In this document: one piece after another, positions 8,172 to 14,675 of the stretch | How positions within the stretch are numbered: position 1 is the first letter of the stretch | Layout of the letters: every line of letters starts with the position of its first letter | Assembly: GCA_036004405.1 (NCBI GenBank) | Contig: DASYRM010000005.1 | Location: 1-34,162 of the forward strand | Direction of reading: 5' to 3' | DNA: 34,162 bases | Source: DASYRM01 sp036004405 | GTDB taxonomy: Bacteria > Acidobacteriota > Vicinamibacteria > Vicinamibacterales > UBA2999 | Translations under genes and position numbers: made by a program | Notes under the pieces: model-generated | Database searches by the model: none | The model's input: only the letters and a program-made list of their open reading frames with translations | Told to the model about the DNA's origin: nothing

Positions 8172-9215
8172 TCAAGAAAACGGCGTAGTTTTCCCTATCT
8201 CGCGGGCCACCAGCGCCGCTCCCGCCGCCAGCGCCCGCATCTTGCCCACCGCCGCCTCGCGGCTGCGCGGCACCAGGCCGCAGTCGGTGCACGGCTTCAA
8301 GTGCTCCGGCGCCACGTGCGCCAACGCGGTGCGAAGACGGGCCGCCACGACATCGGGCGATTCGATTTCCTCAGTACCCACATCTACGACGCCCAGGAGA
8401 ACGTCCTTTCCCCGGAGCTCCCCCAGGACCGCCACGTCCACGCCCGAGGCCGCGCACTCCACCGACACCTGATCCACCCGGCTCTTGGCGAGGAGCGGCA
8501 ACGTGACGCCGTAGTGGCCCCAGTCCGTGTTCTTCGTCTTCCAGGCCAGCACGGCAGGCGTGCCGTAGCCGTAGCAGATGTGGACGGCCTTCCGTGCGCG
8601 CACGCCGTCCATCGCCTGCTCAAGCGTCTCGATCCCCCAGGCCACCACCTCGTCGAGGTAGATGTTGAAGCACGGCTCGTCGAACTGAATGACGTCGGCG
8701 CCGGCCTCGACCAGGTCGCGCGCTTCCCGGTTCAGGACTTCGGCAAAGCGCATCGCCAGCGTCTTGAAGTCCGCGTTCCCCGCCTCGTCGGCCACCGAAT
8801 CGGCCACCGTCATCGGTCCGGGCAGGGTCACCTTCAGCTGCCGTGACGTGTGGGCGCGGGCGAACCGGCAGCCGTCCACGAAGATCGGCGCCGGGCGCGA
8901 CACCGGACCGGTCAGCCGGGCCACGTCGGTCAGTTCGGAGTAGCGGCCGCCGCGGGCGCGCCTCTTCGTGAGGCGCTCGGTGTCGGTGTTCGTGAGCCCG
9001 TCGAGAAAGCCCCAGATGTAATGCCGGCGGCGGAGCTCGCCGTCGCAGACGACGGAGAGTCCGGCCTCTTCTTGATCGAGAAGCGCGATCCGGACGGCGT
9101 CGTCCTGCGCCTCGCGCAGTTCGTCGCCGCCGAGCCGCCAGGGGGCGCGCAGCATGTTCGGCTGCGCCAGCCACGCCGGTTTGGGCAGGCTGCCGACGAT
9201 TGAGGCCTCGAGCAT
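8172..9215 (-). CDS. MetE-core methyltransferase (cobalamin-independent methionine synthase C-terminal type)
   Basis: 347 residues, about half the length of full MetE (about 750), corresponding to the catalytic C-terminal barrel. Visible features are the opening EASIVGSLPKPAWL, IQFDEPCFN, and likely zinc ligands in VHICYGYG (His and Cys), SVECAAS (Glu) and KPCTDCGL (Cys). The family transfers a methyl group to homocysteine or a related thiol in the cytoplasm. Short 'core' MetE proteins lack the N-terminal barrel and may use a different methyl donor from the folate used by full-length MetE. The donor here cannot be told from sequence. It lies 43 bases downstream of the AcuI-like gene on the same strand, so co-transcription is possible, without obvious pathway logic. 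Confidence 0.85.
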   Translation of the reverse strand: MLEASIVGSLPKPAWLAQPNMLRAPWRLGGDELREAQDDAVRIALLDQEEAGLSVVCDGELRRRHYIWGFLDGLTNTDTERLTKRRARGGRYSELTDVARLTGPVSRPAPIFVDGCRFARAHTSRQLKVTLPGPMTVADSVADEAGNADFKTLAMRFAEVLNREARDLVEAGADVIQFDEPCFNIYLDEVVAWGIETLEQAMDGVRARKAVHICYGYGTPAVLAWKTKNTDWGHYGVTLPLLAKSRVDQVSVECAASGVDVAVLGELRGKDVLLGVVDVGTEEIESPDVVAARLRTALAHVAPEHLKPCTDCGLVPRSREAAVGKMRALAAGAALVAREIGKTTPFS

Positions 9216-9258
9216 CAGGACAGCCAGCGACGTTATGAGAGCGCGGCGCTCCTGTCAA

Positions 9259-10248
9259 TCACTCTGCGAGGTGTACGACGAAGCGCCCTCTGGCCTGCCC
9301 TTTCATGAGCGTCTCGAACGCGCCCGGCAGCTCGTCGAGCGTGATGTCGTGCCCCACGAGGTCGAGCGCGGCGGGACGCATGTCCGTCGCCAGCCGCTGC
9401 CATGTCTCTACGCGCACGTCGGCCGGGCACATCACCGAGTCCACGCCGATCAGGCTCACACCGCGCAGGATGAACGGCATGACGGTGAGCGGGAGCGCGG
9501 TGCCGCCGGTGAGGCCGGTGCTCGCGAGGCCCGCCCACGGCATCGCCGTGCGCGTGAGCCAGGCCAGGAGCTCGCCGCCGACGGCGTCGACAGCGCCGGC
9601 CCACGTGGCCTTCTCGAGCGGCCGCGTGCCGAGCTCGAGCGCCGTGCGCGACTGCACGCGCGACGCACCCAGGGCACGCAAGTATTCCTGCGCGTCGTCT
9701 TTGCCGGAGATCGCGACCACTTCGTAGCCGAGCCGCGCCAGCGCGCCAACCGCAATGCTGCCCACGCCGCCGGTCGCGCCCGTCACCGCCACCGGGCCGG
9801 TGCCAGGTCGAAGGCCGTTGCGTTCCAGCCGGACGACGGCGAGTCCTGCCGTGAAGCCGGCGGTGCCGTAGACCATGGCGTCGCGCAACGACAGCCCCGC
9901 CGGCAGCCGCACCACCCAGTCGCCCGGGACGCGCACCATGCCCGCAAAGCCGCCATCCTGCCCGACCCCGAGGTCGTAGCCGGTCACGAGCACAGCGTCT
10001 CCGGGCGCAAAACGGCTGTCCGCGCTGGACACGACCGTGCCCGACACGTCGATGCCGCCGATGAGCGGAACGCGCTTCAGGATCTTTCCCGCCCCCGTGG
10101 CCGCGAGCGCATCCTTGTAGTTGACGCTCGAGTAGGCAGCGTTGATGACGACATCGCCGGCCCCAAGCTCGTCGAGCGTCGCCGTGACGAGCCCGCTGTG
10201 AATACGGCCGTCTTCGTTGAAGATACGCAGAGCCCGGAAGCTGTCCAT
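9259..10248 (-). CDS. acuI: MDR-family NADPH oxidoreductase, AcuI/YhdH acrylyl-CoA reductase type
   Basis: 329 residues from ATG 10248. It is a zinc-free medium-chain reductase: N-terminal GroES-like domain with SSVNYKDALAATGAGKI and PLIGGIDVSGTV, then a Rossmann domain with VAVTGATGGVGSIAVGALA, all typical of the YhdH/AcuI group. Members reduce acrylyl-CoA to propionyl-CoA with NADPH or act as quinone-type reductases in the cytoplasm. The length is normal for the family. The gene is divergent from the DUF6152 gene starting at 10273, only 24 bases apart, so promoters must be very close or overlapping. The substrate is inferred from family membership. Confidence 0.88.
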   Translation of the reverse strand: MDSFRALRIFNEDGRIHSGLVTATLDELGAGDVVINAAYSSVNYKDALAATGAGKILKRVPLIGGIDVSGTVVSSADSRFAPGDAVLVTGYDLGVGQDGGFAGMVRVPGDWVVRLPAGLSLRDAMVYGTAGFTAGLAVVRLERNGLRPGTGPVAVTGATGGVGSIAVGALARLGYEVVAISGKDDAQEYLRALGASRVQSRTALELGTRPLEKATWAGAVDAVGGELLAWLTRTAMPWAGLASTGLTGGTALPLTVMPFILRGVSLIGVDSVMCPADVRVETWQRLATDMRPAALDLVGHDITLDELPGAFETLMKGQARGRFVVHLAE

Positions 10249-10272
10249 GGAATCGCATTATCATCCGCCCCG

Positions 10273-10719
10273 ATGGCTGCGATGACACGTAGAGGCGGAC
10301 CTTCAGGTCCGCCTGCGGCGATCGTTCGTGGCTGCAGGCCCCCAGGCCTGTCGTTGTGCGGCGTGCTCGTCGCGCTCGCGATGTGCCCGAGCGCCTACGC
10401 ACACCACTCCGTGCTCGCTTACGACGGCTCGGCGCCGGCGACCGTCACCGGCACGGTGGTGAAAGTGCTGTGGCAGAATCCGCACAGCTACATCGATCTC
10501 GACGTCGCGACGAGCGGCACCCGCACGCGATGGATCGTCGAGAACGAGGGGCCGGTGGCGCTCGAACGCCTCGGATGGACGAGTTCCACAGTGAAGCCGG
10601 GCGATGTCGTCACCGTCATCGGCGCGCGGGCCCGGGACGGGAGCGCGCGGATGCGCTGCGCGACCGTCACCGTGGCCAGCGCACGCCGGCTCCCCTGTTT
10701 CCCATCTGGAGGCTCCTAG
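10273..10719 (+). CDS. DUF6152 small periplasmic protein with repeat-derived N-terminus
   Basis: 148 residues if read from ATG 10273. The hydrophobic signal (LSLCGVLVALAMCPSAYA) ends A-Y-A, giving a mature N-terminus HHSVLAYDG. The body has the DUF6152 marks: TGTVVKVLWQNPHSY, VENEGPVALERLGW and VKPGDVVTVIGARARDGS. The start is unsure: codons 8-14 are the dispersed palindrome at 10294-10313 and codons 21-26 a second hairpin at 10335-10350. No ribosome-binding site precedes ATG 10273. TTG 10354 is a possible internal start but leaves a very short signal. The stop abuts the GTG of the next gene, so it heads a tight operon with two long secreted proteins. Confidence 0.78.
   Translation: MAAMTRRGGPSGPPAAIVRGCRPPGLSLCGVLVALAMCPSAYAHHSVLAYDGSAPATVTGTVVKVLWQNPHSYIDLDVATSGTRTRWIVENEGPVALERLGWTSSTVKPGDVVTVIGARARDGSARMRCATVTVASARRLPCFPSGGS
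10294..10313. repeat. Dispersed palindrome, copy 3 (stem GGCGGACC, loop TTCA), inside a coding N-terminus
   Basis: Perfect 8-bp stem around TTCA. It lies within the first codons of the DUF6152 reading frame if ATG 10273 is the start. Confidence 0.8.
10335..10350. repeat. Second hairpin (CAGGCC, loop CCCA, GGCCTG)
   Basis: Perfect 6-bp stem, 21 bases after the palindrome copy at 10294-10313. The two together look like a composite repeat inserted upstream of, or into, the signal-peptide coding region. Confidence 0.6.
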
Positions 10720-11502
10720 GTGAGACCACTCCTGATCGGTGTGACCGCGATCATGGCGGCAGCCGTCGTGGCCACCCTCACCGCGCAGCAGGCGGCGCCG
10801 CGCTACCGGCCGCCGCGCCTCGCCAACGGCAAGCCGGACTTCCAGGGCGTCTGGCAGGTGCGCAACACGGCAAATTGGAACGTCCAGGCGCACGGCGGCA
10901 GCTACAAGACCCCGGCGGGCTACGGCGTCGTCGTCGATCCGCCGGACGGCTCGATTCCCTACCGCGCCGACGCGCTCGCCACCAGGGAGAAGAACTGGGC
11001 CAGCCGCGACACCGCCGACCCGCTCGGGAAGTGCTATCTCGCCGGGGTGCCGCGCACGATGTACCTGCCCTATCCGCTGCAGATCCTGCAGACCGAGACC
11101 GAGGTCGCCATCCTCTCGGAGTACGTCCACACCTGGCGGTGGATCCCGCTGACGCCGCTCGATCGGATTCCCGGCTACGAGTCGTGGATGGGCGATCCGC
11201 GCGGGCGGTGGGACGGCGACACGCTGGTCATCGAGACGCTGGGGCACAACGACCAGACGTGGTTCGACCACGCCGGCAACTTCCACAGCGATGTGCTGAA
11301 GGTGACCGAGCGTCTGACGCGCATCGCCGACGACGTCATCACCTACGAGGCCACGATGGAGGACGCGAAGACCTTCACGCGGCCGTGGACGATCCGCCTG
11401 TCGCTCTACCGACACCGCGACATGGATCGCATCCTGGAAAACGAGTGCTACCTCTACGCGGAAGAAGCCGGCAAACCGATTCGCGGGGAGCACCCCAAAT
11501 GA
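10720..11502 (+). CDS. Long secreted 'PDLQGxW' family protein, subtype B
   Basis: 260 residues from GTG 10720, with GGAGG seven bases upstream inside the end of the preceding DUF6152 gene. A signal peptide spans about 1-22. Blocks shared with its paralogues: GKPDFQGVWQVRNTANWN, VDPPDGSIPYRADALATRE, GKCYLAGVPRTMYLPYP, ESWMGDPRGRWDGDTLVIET, QTWFDHAGNFHSDVL, DAKTFTRPWTIRLSLYRH and a C-terminal LENECYLYAEE. The two family cysteines are present (GKCYLAG and NECYLY). It directly follows a DUF6152 gene and overlaps the next gene by ATGA, so the three are translationally linked. Function is unknown; it is exported. Confidence 0.83.
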   Translation: MRPLLIGVTAIMAAAVVATLTAQQAAPRYRPPRLANGKPDFQGVWQVRNTANWNVQAHGGSYKTPAGYGVVVDPPDGSIPYRADALATREKNWASRDTADPLGKCYLAGVPRTMYLPYPLQILQTETEVAILSEYVHTWRWIPLTPLDRIPGYESWMGDPRGRWDGDTLVIETLGHNDQTWFDHAGNFHSDVLKVTERLTRIADDVITYEATMEDAKTFTRPWTIRLSLYRHRDMDRILENECYLYAEEAGKPIRGEHPK

Positions 11503-12353
11503 ATCGCTCCTCCTGGTTCCTCACCGCTCTTACGCTGGCCGCGACGGCGGCGCTCGTGGCGCAGGAGCCGATCCCGCAGCCGCGGACGTCGGGCGGCTGC
11601 CCGGTGGAGTCGAAGGCGTTCTACGAGTGCGCGACCACCAAAGCCAGGGCGTTCGCGGCGCTGCGCACGCGCGACGGCCATCCCGACCTGCAGGGCTACT
11701 GGCGCAGCCGCAACAACGGCATCGCCTACGACGTCGAGCCGGGCCCGGGCAGCTTCGCCGTGCCGCCCACGTTCGGCGAGATCATCGATCCGCCGGACAA
11801 GAAGATTCCCTACCTGCCGGCGGCGCGGGCGAAGCGCGACGAGATCCGGACCAAGAGCTTCGAGGATCCGCAGGGGCATTGCGCGCCGTCGGGCGCGCCG
11901 CGCAAGAACAACACCTTGTTCGGCTGGCGCATCATCCAGCCAAAGGACCACGTGGTGTTTCTCTACGAGTCGATGCACGACTACCGCGTCATCCCAACCG
12001 ACAACCGCAAGCACCTGCCCGCGTCGATCAAGATGTGGCATGGCGATCCGGTCGGCCGCTGGGAGGGCGACACGCTGGTGGTGGACTACCGGAACCTGAA
12101 CGGCAAGCACTGGTTCGACATGGCCGGCAACTTCCAGAGCGAGAACATCCACGTGGTCGAGCGCTACACGATGTTCACGCCCGACACCATCCTGTTCGTC
12201 GCGACCATCGACGATGCCACCATGTACACCAGGCCGTGGACGCTGACGTTCTCGCTCGAGCGGAACAAGGAGCCGGGGTACTACCAGCTCGAATACGCCT
12301 GCCACGAAGGCGAGCGCGATCTGCAGCACTTCACGGACGACACCAGGAAGTGA
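11499..12353 (+). CDS. Long secreted 'PDLQGxW' family protein, subtype B
   Basis: 284 residues from ATG 11499, overlapping the previous stop by ATGA and preceded by GGGGAG. Signal peptide about 1-21 (ending ALVAQ). Blocks: GHPDLQGYWRSRNNGIAYD, IDPPDKKIPYLPAARAKRDE, GHCAPSGAPRKNNTLFGWRI, KMWHGDPVGRWEGDTLVVDY, KHWFDMAGNFQSENI, DATMYTRPWTLTFSLER and a C-terminal LEYACHEGERDLQHF. It carries the two family cysteines plus an extra pair near the mature N-terminus (GGCPVESKAFYECAT), which could form a further disulfide. Its C-terminus resembles subtype A although the middle is subtype B, so it may be intermediate between the two. Exported, function unknown. Confidence 0.83.
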   Translation: MNRSSWFLTALTLAATAALVAQEPIPQPRTSGGCPVESKAFYECATTKARAFAALRTRDGHPDLQGYWRSRNNGIAYDVEPGPGSFAVPPTFGEIIDPPDKKIPYLPAARAKRDEIRTKSFEDPQGHCAPSGAPRKNNTLFGWRIIQPKDHVVFLYESMHDYRVIPTDNRKHLPASIKMWHGDPVGRWEGDTLVVDYRNLNGKHWFDMAGNFQSENIHVVERYTMFTPDTILFVATIDDATMYTRPWTLTFSLERNKEPGYYQLEYACHEGERDLQHFTDDTRK

Positions 12354-12359
12354 CTTGTA

Positions 12360-12399
12360 GCAGGTGGGCAGGTAGGCAGGTGAGCAGGTAGGCCGGTGG
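12360..12399. repeat. Five tandem 8-bp units (GCAGGTRR type)
   Basis: GCAGGTGG, GCAGGTAG, GCAGGTGA, GCAGGTAG, GCCGGTGG run head to tail straight after the 11499-12353 gene. The GTG proposed as start of the next small gene lies in the last unit. It is a simple microsatellite-like array, not CRISPR. Confidence 0.75.
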
Positions 12400-12620
12400 G
12401 GCGACAACGGGTCTTTATCGTCGCCGTCGTCATCATGGCGGCCGCCGCCACGTTCGTGCTGCGACCGGTCTGCGTACCGTTGTTGCCGGAGGATCTCGCC
12501 GGCTTCACCACGCCGATCGAGACACGCACCGATCACGACTTCTACCTGCAGGTCTTCCAGCAGATCGATGGCCGGTGGTATCAGTGCAAGACCTGGCTCT
12601 CGCGGCAGTTCTTCTTCTAA
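12396..12620 (+). CDS. Small exported or membrane-anchored protein, hypothetical
   Basis: 74 residues from GTG 12396. An N-terminal hydrophobic segment (about 6-22, VFIVAVVIMAAAATFVL) is followed by VCVPLLPEDLAGFTTPIETRTDHDFYLQVFQ and ends QCKTWLSRQFFF. Two cysteines could pair. I do not recognise the family. The charged and aromatic composition after the anchor is unlike a random GC-rich frame, and it follows the secreted-protein operon on the same strand, which supports it being real. No good ribosome-binding site is visible. An internal ATG at 12435 is possible but would cut into the hydrophobic segment. It ends five bases before the stop of the convergent DUF6152 gene. Confidence 0.55.
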   Translation: MGRQRVFIVAVVIMAAAATFVLRPVCVPLLPEDLAGFTTPIETRTDHDFYLQVFQQIDGRWYQCKTWLSRQFFF

Positions 12621-12625
12621 CGCCC

Positions 12626-13036
12626 CTACTTGTCGCCGGGCGCGCCGGTGCTCGACGAACCGGTGAAGAGCGTCCGGCCGTCGGCCATCTTGATCTGGCG
12701 CCCGTTGACGGTGGTGCTCCCGTCCTTGGCCCGGTAGCCGTCCACCGTGACGGTTTCGCCGATCGGAAGGGTCGCCTTGGTGACCCCGCGGCGAATGAGG
12801 TTGTTCGGCGCACCCATCTCGATGTTCCACCGCACGACCTTGCCGTCCGGATCCTTCACCTCGAGGTAGAGCCACGCATGCGGGTTGACGAGGTCAATGC
12901 GTGCAATCTGCCCCTGCAGCGTGATCGGCTGGTTGGCGTCGTATTCGGCGGCGAACGAGTGATGCGCTCTCACTACCGCGGCGGTCAGTGGAAGCAGTCC
13001 GGCCACGACGGCCACGCACCGGGATGTTCTTCGCAT
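12626..13036 (-). CDS. DUF6152 small periplasmic protein, last gene of the catabolic operon
   Basis: 136 residues from ATG 13036. The signal peptide (about 1-24) ends V-R-A and the mature chain starts HHSFAAEYD. DUF6152 marks: QGQIARIDLVNPHAWLYLEV, EMGAPNNLIRRG, LPIGETVTVDGYRAKDGS, and a C-terminal DGRTLFTGSSSTGAPGDK very close to that of the copy at 5686-6108. It starts 12 bases after the stop of the flavin hydroxylase gene and closes a five-gene minus-strand operon, which links a DUF6152 protein with likely aromatic catabolism. Function is unknown. The near-identical N-terminal and C-terminal ends with the 5686 copy suggest closer kinship with that copy than with the 10273 copy. Confidence 0.87.
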   Translation of the reverse strand: MRRTSRCVAVVAGLLPLTAAVVRAHHSFAAEYDANQPITLQGQIARIDLVNPHAWLYLEVKDPDGKVVRWNIEMGAPNNLIRRGVTKATLPIGETVTVDGYRAKDGSTTVNGRQIKMADGRTLFTGSSSTGAPGDK

Positions 13037-13048
13037 ACGAGTCGTACT

Positions 13049-14659
13049 CTACACGGTGGTCCGGCCAAGCATCGCAGCGAACACGCGAGCCATCGTTGCC
13101 GCCGGGTTCGTGCCGGCGTCGGTGGCGCGCCAGGCCACGACGCCGTCGGGCCGTACGAGCACCGCACCCGACGGCGTGATGCCGATCGCGTCGCAGAACC
13201 CTCGATCCGGGTCGTTCACCGTCGCCCCCAGCTGGAACAGCTGGCAGCCGATTCCGGCGTCGCGGGCGGCGCGATCCGCCGCTGCGGCCCACTCGCGGCC
13301 ACCCGCCCCGGCGAACAGCGCAAAACCCGAATCCACCAGATCGATCGATGAGACGCGGCTGCCTCCGCGCTCGAGGACGACGTGCGGCAGCCGCGTGCCG
13401 GGCCGTCCGCGCATCTGGCGCGGGTCCTCGGTGATGGCGCCGTCGTCGCCGGGTTCGGTGAAGATGGCCGCCGACCGGTAGCGGTAGCCCAGGTCGATGT
13501 GCGCGTCGTTGATGAACGGCGCGGTGCCGTTCGGGGCGAGGTGCGGCGCACCGCGCAGCACGTAACGGGTGTGCGCCTGCTCGGCGGTCATCGCCGCCAC
13601 GGGCCGCCGCTCGGATTCGTAGGTGTCGAGCAGCGCCGGGCTGGCGACGCCCTTGAGGACGAGCGCCAGCTTCCAGGCCAGGTTCTGCGCATCCTGAATC
13701 CCGGTGTTCCCGCCGAACCCGCCATACGGCGGCATCAGGTGGGCCGAGTCGCCGGCCAGGAACACGCGGTCCTCGCGGAAGCGATCCGCCACGTCGGCCA
13801 TGCACTCCCATTTCTGGATGCTGTCGATGGTCACCGGCGTGTCCACGCCGAGCCCCGACTTGACGAGCGCCAGGCAGTCGGTTTCGCTCAGGGTCCAGGT
13901 ATCCGACACCGGCGCCTTCGGATCGCCAATCGAATTGACCACCAGAAAGGCCGACTCGAACGGCTTCTCGAGGCGGAAGAAGCCGCGAAACCGCTCGTTC
14001 CGCACCATGATCACGCTCAGGTTGCGGCCGCGCATGAGCGGGCCGATGTCGGCGCGGAAGTAGATGGTGATGCTCTTCGAGAGCACGCCGCGTCCGCCCA
14101 TGGGGATGCCGAGCTGCTGGCGCACGACGCTTCGATTGCCGTCGGCCCCGATCAGATAGCTCGCCCGCACGCGCGTCTCGTCCTTCGTCGCGCGGTCGCG
14201 GATCACCGCGCTGACGCCGTTCGCGTCGGGCGCGAACGCCACCAGCTCGGTGTTGAACCGGATGTCCGCGCCCAGCGACTGTGCCCGTGGCCCCAGCATC
14301 GGCTCGAGCGCGTTCTGGGTGATGAACAGGCGCTCGGCCGGGCTGAGGTCCTTGACGAACTCGTTGAGCGTCGGAATGTCCCAATTGAGCTCGTCGCCGG
14401 CGATCGACTCGACGGACATGATGGCGCCGTCCGGCTCGAAGCGGCGGTAGGACTCCTGCCGCACCGGATCTTCGATCCCGAGCGCCCGGATGATCTCCAT
14501 CGTGCGCTGATAGATCATCGCGGCGCGCGGGTGGATGGCGGCGCCCGGGTGCCGCTCGACGACGAGCGGCGCAATGCCGTGCCGGGCCAGCAGCGCGGCC
14601 GCGAACATGCCGACGAGGCTCCCGCCGACGACGAGAACCGGGGTCTCGTGCTCAGGCAT
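13049..14659 (-). CDS. FAD-dependent aromatic hydroxylase (PheA/TfdB/MhpA-like)
   Basis: 536 residues from ATG 14659 (MPEHETPVLVVGG). Class A flavin monooxygenase features: N-terminal nucleotide fold VLVVGGSLVGMFAAALLARHG with VVERHPG, the middle DG motif YLIGADGNRSVVRQQLG, and the GD motif DRVFLAGDSAHLMPPYGGFG with the NTGIQDAQNLAWKLA helix. A C-terminal thioredoxin-like domain typical of the phenol hydroxylase/TfdB group is suggested by length and by residues after about 400. Such enzymes use NAD(P)H and O2 to hydroxylate phenolic rings in the cytoplasm. The gene lies 16 bases after the tannase-family gene and 12 bases before a DUF6152 gene. The substrate is unknown; phenolics fit the operon. 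Confidence 0.88.
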   Translation of the reverse strand: MPEHETPVLVVGGSLVGMFAAALLARHGIAPLVVERHPGAAIHPRAAMIYQRTMEIIRALGIEDPVRQESYRRFEPDGAIMSVESIAGDELNWDIPTLNEFVKDLSPAERLFITQNALEPMLGPRAQSLGADIRFNTELVAFAPDANGVSAVIRDRATKDETRVRASYLIGADGNRSVVRQQLGIPMGGRGVLSKSITIYFRADIGPLMRGRNLSVIMVRNERFRGFFRLEKPFESAFLVVNSIGDPKAPVSDTWTLSETDCLALVKSGLGVDTPVTIDSIQKWECMADVADRFREDRVFLAGDSAHLMPPYGGFGGNTGIQDAQNLAWKLALVLKGVASPALLDTYESERRPVAAMTAEQAHTRYVLRGAPHLAPNGTAPFINDAHIDLGYRYRSAAIFTEPGDDGAITEDPRQMRGRPGTRLPHVVLERGGSRVSSIDLVDSGFALFAGAGGREWAAAADRAARDAGIGCQLFQLGATVNDPDRGFCDAIGITPSGAVLVRPDGVVAWRATDAGTNPAATMARVFAAMLGRTTV

Positions 14660-14675
14660 CGTGAGAGGAAGATTA

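Noticed and set aside
12360..12399. Possible CRISPR array
   Set aside because: Units are only 8 bp with no spacers; it is a simple tandem repeat.
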